From the NCBI GenBank assembly GCA_029239605.1, contig JARBUO010000023.1, forward strand, positions 1 to 36,030: a DNA stretch of 36,030 nt, written 5' to 3'. Shown one piece after another: positions 1 to 7,271 of this stretch; within the stretch, counting starts at the first letter, position 1; every line of letters starts with the position of its first letter. The translations under genes were made by a program, and so were the position numbers. Under the pieces are notes generated by a model. It searched no databases. It was given only the letters and a program-made list of their open reading frames with translations, and was not told where the DNA came from. Source of the DNA: Bacillota bacterium (GTDB taxonomy: Bacteria; Bacillota; Clostridia; Peptostreptococcales; Anaerovoracaceae).

Positions 1-117
1 TTACAGATGGTGCGAACAAATATCGAAAAAATTGAACGATTGATAATCCTATTATTTCATATGAAAGAAGGAGTGTCAAGAGTCTTGATCAAGAAAATAG
101 CGGAGCGCAAACAGTAA
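1..117 (+). CDS. C-terminal end of an unidentified protein (partial)
   Basis: An open frame enters from the left edge and runs 38 codons to TAA at 115-117. The readable tail is charged and basic at its end (it closes with IAERKQ). It is too short to assign to a family. Its last third contains the DNA palindrome TCTTGATCAAGA (83-94). About 50 bases separate its stop from the promoter of the next gene, so it probably ends the preceding transcription unit. Confidence 0.45.
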   Translation, partial: LQMVRTNIEKIERLIILLFHMKEGVSRVLIKKIAERKQ

Positions 118-167
118 AAATTCATCTGTGAAAGCTGATAAACCATGAAAAAAGCTTTGTCTTCATG

Positions 168-196
168 TTGACAAGTCATAAAATCTCATTTAATAT
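168..196 (+). promoter_or_regulatory. Sigma-70-type promoter of the dehydrogenase gene
   Basis: TTGACA (168-173), a 17-bp spacer and TAATAT (191-196) form a near-consensus promoter. It predicts a leader of about 80 nt before the TTG start at 287. The leader contains a spaced pair of CATATG-centred sequences (238-244 and 258-265) that might be a regulatory site, but this is weak. Confidence 0.7.
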
Positions 197-286
197 TAAT
201 TCTATAAACAAATCATAAACAACAGAAAAGACTGTGGACATATGATCGTAAAAAAATACATATGTTCAAACTAGGAGGAAAACATT

Positions 287-1336
287 TTGAAAGTAGTGAT
301 GAAGACTGCCCAAGGGTACGACAACATGACTGTCATGGATATTCCTGAGCCAAAGGCGGAAGGGGATCTTGTAAAAATCAAAGTAGCTTATTCCGGAATT
401 TGCGGCACGGATCTCCATGCTTTTAAAGGAACGTACGCCAGCACCAAGACGCCTGTGGTGCTGGGTCATGAATTTTCCGGTATTGTTACTGAAGTAGGGC
501 CGGAAGTAACGCGAATCAAGGTGGGTGACAGGGTGACCAGCGAAACCACTTTTGCTACCTGTGGGTCGTGTGTTTACTGCAAAACAAAAGATTATAATCT
601 TTGCTCCAATAGAAAAGGGATCGGCACGCACCAGAATGGAAGCATGGCGGAATATACACTATCCAGAGAAGAAAGCGTTCACATTCTTCCGGATAATGTG
701 AGCCTGCTTTCGGCTTCGTTGACAGAGCCGCTTGCTTGCTCTGTTCATGCGAGCATTGAGAAAGGCGACGTTCAGAAGGGAGAGACGATTTGTATCTTCG
801 GTGCCGGGGCCATCGGGCTGCTTCTGGCTCAGGTTGCCAAAGCACGGGGCGCATATGTGATTCTGGCGGGGCTTACCAGTGATGCAGAACGGTTCTCTGT
901 TGGAAAAGAAAAAATTCTCGTTGACAGAACGGTAGATCAGATGAAAGAAAATCTGGCGGACGTCGTCAGAGAAATCACCGGTGGTGTCGGTGTGGACAAG
1001 GTTTTTGAATGCTCTGGAGCGGTTCCGGCTTTGAATAAAGGACTGGAAATCGTGAGAAAGAAGGGAAAAGTCATTCAAATGGGTGTTTTCCCGGCAGAAA
1101 AAGAGTGTATTGCAACGGATTTGATCCTTCACAAAGAAATTGAATATATCGGATCACGAAGCCAAAAACCGAGTTCCTGGGAAAAATCTATCGAGCTGCT
1201 TGCAGAGGGCACTGTTGTTCCTGAGGTGATTGTTACAAAGATTGTTTCGCTGGATGACTGGCGCGAAGGATTTGATGCCTCTATTAATGGGGAAGGTGTC
1301 AAGGCTGTTATTTGCTGTAATACGGCGATGGAGTAA
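287..1336 (+). CDS. Zn-dependent medium-chain alcohol/polyol dehydrogenase
   Basis: The protein has 349 residues, the usual length for sorbitol (L-iditol), threonine and galactitol-1-phosphate dehydrogenases. Visible features are the catalytic-zinc Cys39 in GICGTDLH, the GHE motif at 60-62, a structural-zinc cluster (CGSCVYC followed by a further Cys near 100), and a Rossmann nucleotide site (FGAGAIG). It should oxidise a secondary alcohol on a polyol or polyol phosphate with NAD(P)+. The start is TTG at 287, 8 bases after AGGAGG (273-278). It ends facing the SorC regulator across a shared terminator. Next to a galactitol-family PTS, a polyol or polyol-phosphate substrate is a reasonable inference; the exact substrate cannot be read from the sequence. 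Confidence 0.88.
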   Translation: MKVVMKTAQGYDNMTVMDIPEPKAEGDLVKIKVAYSGICGTDLHAFKGTYASTKTPVVLGHEFSGIVTEVGPEVTRIKVGDRVTSETTFATCGSCVYCKTKDYNLCSNRKGIGTHQNGSMAEYTLSREESVHILPDNVSLLSASLTEPLACSVHASIEKGDVQKGETICIFGAGAIGLLLAQVAKARGAYVILAGLTSDAERFSVGKEKILVDRTVDQMKENLADVVREITGGVGVDKVFECSGAVPALNKGLEIVRKKGKVIQMGVFPAEKECIATDLILHKEIEYIGSRSQKPSSWEKSIELLAEGTVVPEVIVTKIVSLDDWREGFDASINGEGVKAVICCNTAME

Positions 1337-1461
1337 AACAACACGGCATTTGTTTTACTGCCAGCCTGAAGGCGGAGTTGCCCAACTCTGCGATGAATAT
1401 GAAGTCGAAAATAGTAAAAGATAAAATTAATGATTTGATGTAGAAGAAAAGAAGATGATAA

Positions 1462-1496
1462 GAAAACCTCCGAGGCGTTTGCGCCAGGAGGTTTTC
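1462..1496. terminator. Bidirectional terminator between the dehydrogenase and SorC genes
   Basis: A 10-bp perfect stem GAAAACCTCC / GGAGGTTTTC (1462-1471 with 1487-1496) carries an inner GGCG/CGCC stem. A-rich and T-rich flanks lie on either side, so it can serve both convergent genes. Confidence 0.8.
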
Positions 1497-1545
1497 GTTG
1501 TTTGTGTATGGGGAAGACCTCTGATCCTTTGCAGGCGGGGCTTTG

Positions 1546-2484
1546 TCAGCGAAGCTCCAGCATGCGCTTTGCCAAAGTTTCGTCACAGATCATCGTATTG
1601 ATGTAGCCTGCTTTGACGGCTGCAACGGCGGGAAGTGCTTTCATTTCAGAGACACAGATTCCGATGGTCCATTTGGGCGTCTTCAACGCTTCCAGTGGAG
1701 CGGCAATGACGTATTTGTTTTCCAGAGGGATTTCGTTGCCTTTGGCGTCAAACATCCGAGAAAGGAGATGACCGACAACACCTTTATTGAGCAGATTTTG
1801 ACGGTCGCCTTCTGTCAGATATCCGGCTCGCTGCAAGGTGGATGTACTGTCGAATAAAGAGCCGATCCCGGTCAATACTATATCTGTATTCAGCGTTCTT
1901 CTTAAGGTGGACTGTATCTGAGGCTCTTTAATCAGATAATTATGGACAATTTCATTATCGACATAAGCTGGAGCGTATATGTTGGAGTAAGTTCCTTTTA
2001 ATTTAGATGAAATTTTCATGGCGAGTTCCAGACCGTCAAGAGATGGATTTCCTGTGCCCAGGCACCCTACCATTTGAACGACGTTGATGTTGTAAAATTC
2101 CCTTGGCTCAATGGCTTCGCACAGGTGATTGGTGGCAGGTCCCCATGTGATACCGATGCTGATGTTGTTGTCCAGGATTGTGCTTAAAAAGTGGGCTGCT
2201 GCTGTACTGCATTTCTGGAGTGCAACGTCGGTTTCGTAATTGCCGGAGATGACGACTGCATCTTTCAGCTGGAAGCTGGTGCGCAATTCTTTGGACAGCT
2301 CCGGATTTTTCTTGATGGGGCTGTGGATGATGATCTGAACGATGCCTGTTTCTCTGGCTTCGTCCAGAATTCGGGATACGGTTGGTCTGGAAGTACAAAG
2401 AATATCTGCGATGGCGTTCTGACTCAACCCTTGGTGGTAGTATAATTCCGCTGCCCGTATCAGAAGGTCTTCTCTTGTTTCCAT
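1546..2484 (-). CDS. SorC-family sugar-binding transcriptional regulator
   Basis: The protein has 312 residues, typical of SorC/DeoR-like sugar-phosphate regulators. An N-terminal helix-turn-helix (about residues 18-45, with LSQNAIADIL and SRPTVSRIL) is followed by a long sugar-phosphate-isomerase-like effector domain (segments such as GIGSLFDSTS and VVGHLLSRMFD). ATG at 2484 follows AAAGGAG on the minus strand. Its own promoter has a perfect 8-bp inverted repeat at the start region, which suggests autorepression. It is transcribed away from the PTS genes and towards the dehydrogenase, so it is the most likely effector-dependent regulator of this locus. A phosphorylated sugar intermediate is the usual SorC-family ligand; which one is unknown here. 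Confidence 0.9.
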   Translation of the reverse strand: METREDLLIRAAELYYHQGLSQNAIADILCTSRPTVSRILDEARETGIVQIIIHSPIKKNPELSKELRTSFQLKDAVVISGNYETDVALQKCSTAAAHFLSTILDNNISIGITWGPATNHLCEAIEPREFYNINVVQMVGCLGTGNPSLDGLELAMKISSKLKGTYSNIYAPAYVDNEIVHNYLIKEPQIQSTLRRTLNTDIVLTGIGSLFDSTSTLQRAGYLTEGDRQNLLNKGVVGHLLSRMFDAKGNEIPLENKYVIAAPLEALKTPKWTIGICVSEMKALPAVAAVKAGYINTMICDETLAKRMLELR

Positions 2485-2510
2485 GTTATAAACTCCTTTG
2501 ATGTATCGTT

Positions 2511-2530
2511 TGTTCTTGCGATCAAGAACA
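2511..2530. promoter_or_regulatory. Probable SorC operator
   Basis: TGTTCTTGCGATCAAGAACA has perfect 8-bp arms around CGAT. It lies directly downstream of the -10 box of the sorC promoter, over the expected transcription start. This placement fits repression of its own gene. Confidence 0.7.
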
Positions 2531-2558
2531 TTGTATTACATAATTGAACATGTGTAAA
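2530..2558 (-). promoter_or_regulatory. Promoter of the SorC regulator gene
   Basis: Read on the minus strand: TTTACA (2558-2553), 17 bp, TACAAT (2535-2530). The -10 box abuts the inverted repeat at 2511-2530. Confidence 0.65.
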
Positions 2559-2665
2559 CTAAAAAATGGATGGTCTATCAAAAAAGGGTATTTGAATATT
2601 AGTTGACAAAACGTTGAAAAATACAAGGTTAAGCAAAAACCATGCTTCGCAAAAACTAATTTTTG

Positions 2666-2734
2666 TACAATGAGTCGACTCTTTATTACAAAAAATGTTG
2701 TTCCTGTCATGATACAAACGTGCTACAATGAGTC
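2666..2734. repeat. Pair of 11-bp direct repeats before the HPr remnant
   Basis: TACAATGAGTC occurs at 2666-2676 and 2724-2734, 58 bp apart. Each copy contains a possible -10 hexamer (TACAAT), though the matching -35 boxes are poor. They may be two start sites, two operator copies or a duplication relic. This is the only obvious candidate control region for the PTS genes downstream. Confidence 0.35.
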
Positions 2735-2768
2735 CATTACGACAGCTAGTGAAAATGGAGAGTTTACT

Positions 2769-2970
2769 ATGTATGAAAAACAACTAACAATTCAAAATCC
2801 GACAGGTTACGATTCTCTGCGGAGAAACAGAGATTAATCCGAAAAGCATCGTCAGTGTTTTGTCGGGAGGGGTAAAAAAAGGTTCTGAGATTATTGTTCG
2901 GGTTGTTGGACCTGAGGAAGAAAAAGTAGGAAATGAAATTATAGCATTTCTTCAAAACTTAAAGGAGTAA
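2769..2970 (+). pseudogene. Broken HPr (PTS phosphocarrier) gene lacking the active-site histidine region
   Basis: A GGAG ribosome site precedes ATG at 2769. The first frame reads MYEKQLTIQNPTG, the normal HPr start, but then runs to TAA at 2835. A second frame, from about 2806, reads VTILCGETEINPKSIVSVLS and continues to TAA at 2968-2970, matching the middle and end of HPr, including the KSI motif around the regulatory Ser46. By comparison with Bacillus HPr about 19 residues (14-32) are missing at the junction, including His15, and the reading frame shifts. The fragment cannot relay phosphate. An intact HPr would have fitted this operon, which carries its own Enzyme I. A sequencing or assembly deletion is possible but would have to remove nearly 60 bases. 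Confidence 0.75.
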
Positions 2971-2994
2971 CACTTGTTACGGTGATGGTGTTTT

Positions 2995-4635
2995 ATGGAA
3001 CTGAACGGCAGAATGGTGAATGTTCTTAATGTAATGATTGATTCTTTTGAAAATGCGTGGGATACGGTCTCTGTTTCCGACTTGCTTTCAGTACTCAAAA
3101 TTACAAAAAGAAACTTCTATTATAATTTCGATAAAATAGGAAAATGGCTTAAGGAAAACGATCTGGGAACGGTAAGCTTGAATGAAGGCAGCTGTATCAT
3201 GGAGTTTCCTAGGCTTGAAGAACTGAAAAAAATGCTGGAAAGCTCTACCGTGGATTATTTTATGTCTGCGGAAGAACGGCACGCTCTTGAGGTTCTCTAT
3301 ATCACCTTGTCGTCGGAAGTCATTACCATCGACTATTTCCAGCAAATGTTCGATGTGAGCAAAAACACAATTCTTGCAGACATTAGAAAGCAAAAGGACA
3401 ATCTGAGAGAATTTCAGCTGGACATTAAGTACTCTGCAAAACGGGGCTACTATATCGAAGGGGAAGAGTTCTCCATTAGAAAATTTCTGGGGAATCAGGT
3501 TTATCGGCTGGAGCATATTCAATCCAAAAAAGAATTGTACACGTTGCTGGATCACGAGCTTTGCGAGCTGACCGGGGAACGTCTTGATTTCAGAAAAAAG
3601 ATACGGGAGGCAATCCGAATCTATGAAATGGAGATAGAAACGGATCTGGTGCAAAGCTACGTGGAGCATGAAATGGTGATGATCTACATCGCCTACCGTC
3701 GTTGCATGATGGGAAGACATTTTGTGGTAGACGATCAGGAGAAGAAAACTCTTGAGAAGCTTCCTGAGTTTCGGGGAGTGCAGAAGATTATCGCATACCT
3801 GAACGATAGCTGCGGTCTGCTGCTGTGCACCGAGGAAGCGTATTACATCACGATTTTGCTGCTGGGTGTGAAAAACTTTGATTTCAACTCCATCATTGAG
3901 GAGAATGGCTATATCAGCCGTGTAACAAAACAATTTATTTCAAACGTCGAAAAAAATGCAAATATTATCATAAAGGACAGAGAACCCTTCATCACAAGGC
4001 TGGCTTCTCATATCGGCCCCATGTACTACAGAGTAAAGTACGATATTAAGATAGAGAACCCGCTTTTGGATGATATCAGGTCTATGTACCGTAAGGCATT
4101 TGAAATTACGCGAAACAGTATTTGTGAAGCGGACGGGGAACTTGGTAGTCTCATCGATGACCGCGAGATGGCATATCTTGCGATGTATATCGGCGGGGAA
4201 CTGCACCAGGTGGGGAGAGATAATCAGGAAGATATCATTCATGCTTCCAATGTGCTTATCGTCTGCGGTGCCGGTGTGGCGGCTTCGGTGCTGATTAAAA
4301 GTCAGCTTATAGAACTCATTGGAGATCACTTTGGCTTTGTCCTTTGCTCAGCAGGGAAATTGAAGGATAAAATCCTGGAAGAGTATTCTCTGATCGTATC
4401 TACCATACGGCTCGATGAATTGCCGGAGCGTACCGTATATGTTGGCGCGGTACTGTCGGATCAAGACAAAAGAAAAATCATTTCGGAACTGAATAAATCA
4501 AAAATAATATCGGTTCGCGAATTTACGCTTGGAGATCTGATGAAAATTATCCAGCAAGGCGCCAAGGGGAGCTTAAGCGCCGGCGAACTTGAAGAAATTA
4601 ACTATGAGCTATGCAGGTTTTTTCATAATGGATAA
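2995..4635 (+). CDS. PRD-domain PTS-responsive transcriptional regulator (MtlR/LicR-like, with EIIB-like domain)
   Basis: The protein has 546 residues. The order is N-terminal winged-helix/HTH segments (about 1-150), two PTS regulation domains (PRD1 around VEHEMVMIYIAYRR; PRD2 around FITRLASHIGPMYYR with His339), then an EIIB-Gat-like domain beginning LIVCGAGVAAS with a candidate phospho-cysteine at 424. It lacks the C-terminal IIA domain of full-length MtlR/LicR-type activators (about 650-700 residues). Phosphorylation by HPr and by EIIB normally tunes such proteins. An in-frame stop at 2983 leaves ATG 2995 as the only sensible start; GGTGAT (2981-2986) is a weak ribosome site. It probably activates the PTS genes that follow it. 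Confidence 0.87.
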   Translation: MELNGRMVNVLNVMIDSFENAWDTVSVSDLLSVLKITKRNFYYNFDKIGKWLKENDLGTVSLNEGSCIMEFPRLEELKKMLESSTVDYFMSAEERHALEVLYITLSSEVITIDYFQQMFDVSKNTILADIRKQKDNLREFQLDIKYSAKRGYYIEGEEFSIRKFLGNQVYRLEHIQSKKELYTLLDHELCELTGERLDFRKKIREAIRIYEMEIETDLVQSYVEHEMVMIYIAYRRCMMGRHFVVDDQEKKTLEKLPEFRGVQKIIAYLNDSCGLLLCTEEAYYITILLLGVKNFDFNSIIEENGYISRVTKQFISNVEKNANIIIKDREPFITRLASHIGPMYYRVKYDIKIENPLLDDIRSMYRKAFEITRNSICEADGELGSLIDDREMAYLAMYIGGELHQVGRDNQEDIIHASNVLIVCGAGVAASVLIKSQLIELIGDHFGFVLCSAGKLKDKILEEYSLIVSTIRLDELPERTVYVGAVLSDQDKRKIISELNKSKIISVREFTLGDLMKIIQQGAKGSLSAGELEEINYELCRFFHNG

Positions 4636-4757
4636 CCCGCGATCTGGTATTTCTTCTGGAAAGAGAATTTGGCATTGTAAGGAAAACGCATGATGGCTTA
4701 GAGTCGGTGTTTTAATGCGTAACCGATGCCGCAGGAAAAAGAAAAGGAGAGAGAAAC

Positions 4758-5219
4758 ATGGCAATTGTATTTAAAGAGCTTGTGAAAGCGTCTGTAACTG
4801 CGGTTGATAGTGAGGATGTGATTCGTCAGGTAGGGAAAATGCTTTATGATAATGGTTTTGTAAAGGATACCTATGTTGATGCAGTGGCAAAACGAGAGAA
4901 AGAGTATCCCACCGGGCTGCAGTTAAAAGGAATTGCGGTTGCTATGCCGCATACCGACAGCTCTCATGTGCATAAACCTGCAATCTGTGTGGCAAAGCTT
5001 GATAAACCAGTGGTCTTTGCGCATATGGGAGACCCAGATACCTTGGTAGAGGCGGAAATCATTTTTATGATGGCCATACAGAATCCGGATGAACAGATTG
5101 ACAATTTGAGAAGCGTGCTCAAAGTATTTACCAGTGAAGAGGCGGTTAACGCTTTTCGAAATGCAAAGGATGACAGGGAACTGTACGAGGTTGCAGATCA
5201 ATATCTTAATGAACAGTAG
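4758..5219 (+). CDS. PTS EIIA component, fructose/mannitol/galactitol (GatA-like) type
   Basis: The protein has 153 residues, the length of a stand-alone EIIA. The phosphorylated histidine is probably His65 in VAMPHTD, the hallmark of the EIIA Fru/Mtl/Gat fold. It receives phosphate from HPr and passes it to EIIB. ATG at 4758 follows AAGGAGAG. It is the first of three consecutive PTS subunits, separated from EIIB by 33 bases. The call of component and family is firm; the transported sugar is not evident. Confidence 0.92.
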   Translation: MAIVFKELVKASVTAVDSEDVIRQVGKMLYDNGFVKDTYVDAVAKREKEYPTGLQLKGIAVAMPHTDSSHVHKPAICVAKLDKPVVFAHMGDPDTLVEAEIIFMMAIQNPDEQIDNLRSVLKVFTSEEAVNAFRNAKDDRELYEVADQYLNEQ

Positions 5220-5252
5220 AAAAATAAAGAAAGACAATGGGGAGGAAAGAAA

Positions 5253-5546
5253 ATGAAAAAAGTAAAAATTCTTTGTGTTTGCGGTTCCGGTACAGTAAGC
5301 TCTGCAATGGTAGCTGCCAAACTGAGAGAACAACTAAAAGAAGAAGGGTTTGATGCAGATACTGTTGAGACAAGCCCCAATGGAATTGAAACTGAAATTG
5401 CCGGCACTCATTATGACCTGATCGCATGCGTGAGCCCGGTTCACGCTGACTATGGCATCCCAAAGGTCAATGCGGTTGGAATGCTCACGGGACTTGGTGA
5501 GGAAAAAGTCGTGGAAGACTGTGTTGCGATTCTAAAAACTGTTTAA
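5253..5546 (+). CDS. PTS EIIB component, galactitol (GatB-like) type
   Basis: This is a 97-residue P-loop-like EIIB. The N-terminus MKKVKILCVCGSGTVSS gives the phospho-cysteine (Cys10) followed by the glycine/serine loop. It transfers phosphate from EIIA to the sugar bound in EIIC. ATG at 5253 follows GGGGAGG. Its stop is followed by a 230-bp repeat array before the EIIC gene, which is unusual because IIB and IIC genes are normally close. Confidence 0.92.
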   Translation: MKKVKILCVCGSGTVSSAMVAAKLREQLKEEGFDADTVETSPNGIETEIAGTHYDLIACVSPVHADYGIPKVNAVGMLTGLGEEKVVEDCVAILKTV

Positions 5547-5550
5547 CAAT

Positions 5551-5745
5551 TGCGGAAGGTACCTTGCTGCTTTTAGGCAATACCGGGTCTCGATCCTCTT
5601 GCAACCTCGGGGTAAAGCAAGATGCCGAACCTCTTACGGCCTTCGGGCAATGCAAGGTGCCGATCCTCTTGCGGCCTTCGGGCAAGGTTAGGTTTAAAAC
5701 TTGCTGACTTCAGGCAAAGCAAGATATCGTTCCTTTTGCAATGTT
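5551..5745. repeat. Tandem array of imperfect ~35-bp repeats between EIIB and EIIC genes
   Basis: Successive units end in a GGCAA-like motif: 5551-5580, 5581-5615, 5616-5650, 5651-5685, 5686-5717, then a decayed copy from 5718. Three central units are exactly 35 bp. The best-preserved parts include GATCCTCTTGC followed by GGCCTTCGGGCAA, so each good unit can form a hairpin (CTTGC with GCAAG, loop rich in TTCG). No gene is encoded here. The array lies in the untranslated spacer of a PTS operon and could alter the IIB:IIC ratio. Confidence 0.75.
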
Positions 5746-5778
5746 AATAGATGCTTAATTTAAAAGGAGGTTTTATTC

Positions 5779-7191
5779 ATGACAGCAGGTTTTTTTCAAG
5801 CGCTGAGTAATGTATTCTCTACATTGGGCGCTGCCGTGTTTGTTCCGGTTATGCTATTTATAATAGCGAAATTTATGGGAGTGAACAATAAAAAGGCATT
5901 TACATCTGCTTTGTTATGTGCGGTAGGTTTGACGGGCTTCAATCTGGTTATTGGAAGCTACAGCGGCGTTATTTCGCCGGTGGTCAGTCAGATGGTTGAA
6001 AATGCAGGAGTTAATCTTCCTGTTCTGGATACCGGCTGGCAGTCCACGTCGGTTATCGCATATTCCACACAAATCGGACTTATTTTCATCGGTGTAGCAA
6101 TCTTCTTGCAGATTGCATTGTTCTTCGTAAAATGGACCAACGTGTTCATGGCCAGTGACCTTTGGAACAACTATTCCTTCATGGTTTGGGGCTCCATGCT
6201 TTATGTGCTGACGAAGAATATCTGGCTCTCTCTTGCTTTAATGATTGTCCAGAATCTTTACATCCTTTTATTCAGCGAAGTCGCTGCAAAACGGTGGTCA
6301 ACGTACTATCAGTATCCAAACTGCTGTATGACAGCGCCTCACCATCTGGAATCCCTTCCATTTGCGGTGCTGATGAATGTGCTCCTTGGCAAGCTTGGGT
6401 TTGACAAAATCAAACTCAATGCAGAGGAACTTCAGAAAAAATTCGGAATTATGGGTGAGCCAATGTTTATCGGACTTGTCATTGGAGCACTGATTGCAAT
6501 CATTGGTTATTACAACACGCTGGGTGAACTTGCGACATGGGGCGTTGTTACCTCTTCCGCAATCTCTACCGCGGCAGTAATGGCTGTATTCCCGAAGGTT
6601 GCGGGAATCTTCGCTTCTGCTTTCACAACCCTTACAGATGCTTACAAGAAAAAGGCAGCTGCCAGCGGACAGGGAAGAGAATGGTACTTATCGGTAAATG
6701 ACGCGGTAGGCTATGGCGAGCCGAACACACTGGTAACCGGAATCCTGCTGATTCCGATCATGCTGCTCATTGCGTTCATTTTGCCTGGAAACAAAATTCT
6801 GCCTATGCTTGACCTGGTTGCACTTCCCTATATGGTAGAAGTATTTGTTGCTGTATCTCACGGAAACATTGCAAAGAGCATTGTGACAGGTGGTATCTGG
6901 TTCTCTCTTGGAATGCTGATCTGCTCCAATCTTGCTCCGACCTTTACTGAGGTTGCAGTAAATGCTGGATTTGAGCTGTCCCAGACTGGCGTTTATATCA
7001 TCAGTTTCGGAATCATGTGTCATCCTCTGATTGCCGGATTGTTCTACGCCTTCTGGTCGCAAAACATATTTGTCATATCGGCGGTGGTTGTCCTGTATTT
7101 CGTTCTGTACTTCCTGTTCAGAAAATACAGAGTACAGGTTGTGGAGTTCCTCGAAAGAACCAATCAGGATACCCAGAAGCTTCCAGCTTAA
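5779..7191 (+). CDS. PTS EIIC component, galactitol (GatC-like) permease
   Basis: The protein has 470 residues with about ten or more hydrophobic segments, starting with FQALSNVFSTLGAAVFVPV and ending with VVVLYFVLYFLFRKYRV. Length and overall pattern match the GatC family, including a conserved stretch around CCMTAPHHLESLPF and a loop with DAVGYGEPN. It forms the membrane channel that binds and translocates the polyol or sugar while EIIB phosphorylates it. ATG at 5779 follows AAAGGAGG. It closes the first part of the operon and is followed by a terminator hairpin. Confidence 0.92.
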   Translation: MTAGFFQALSNVFSTLGAAVFVPVMLFIIAKFMGVNNKKAFTSALLCAVGLTGFNLVIGSYSGVISPVVSQMVENAGVNLPVLDTGWQSTSVIAYSTQIGLIFIGVAIFLQIALFFVKWTNVFMASDLWNNYSFMVWGSMLYVLTKNIWLSLALMIVQNLYILLFSEVAAKRWSTYYQYPNCCMTAPHHLESLPFAVLMNVLLGKLGFDKIKLNAEELQKKFGIMGEPMFIGLVIGALIAIIGYYNTLGELATWGVVTSSAISTAAVMAVFPKVAGIFASAFTTLTDAYKKKAAASGQGREWYLSVNDAVGYGEPNTLVTGILLIPIMLLIAFILPGNKILPMLDLVALPYMVEVFVAVSHGNIAKSIVTGGIWFSLGMLICSNLAPTFTEVAVNAGFELSQTGVYIISFGIMCHPLIAGLFYAFWSQNIFVISAVVVLYFVLYFLFRKYRVQVVEFLERTNQDTQKLPA

Positions 7192-7212
7192 TTCCATTAT
7201 CATCAATTCCAT

Positions 7213-7246
7213 ACCGCTGTTGTGATTGCAACAGCGGTTCGTTTTT
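7213..7246 (+). terminator. Terminator after the EIIC gene
   Basis: A 10-bp perfect stem ACCGCTGTTG / CAACAGCGGT (7213-7222 with 7229-7238) is followed by TTCGTTTTT. It lies directly before the ribosome site of the next gene, so it may act as a partial terminator that lowers expression of the downstream enzymes. Confidence 0.8.
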
Positions 7247-7271
7247 AAAAGCAGTAAAAAGGAGGGGCTGT

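Noticed and set aside
2769..2970. Programmed frameshifting to make a full HPr from the two frames
   Set aside because: The joined product would still lack His15 and about 19 residues, and there is no slippery heptamer at the junction.
5551..5745. CRISPR array
   Set aside because: Units abut with no unique spacers, they vary along their whole length, and no cas genes are present.
7017..7271. N-terminal extension of the 2-hydroxyacid dehydrogenase frame back into the EIIC gene
   Set aside because: The extension overlaps EIIC in another frame and crosses a terminator hairpin; GGAGGGG before ATG 7272 sets the start.
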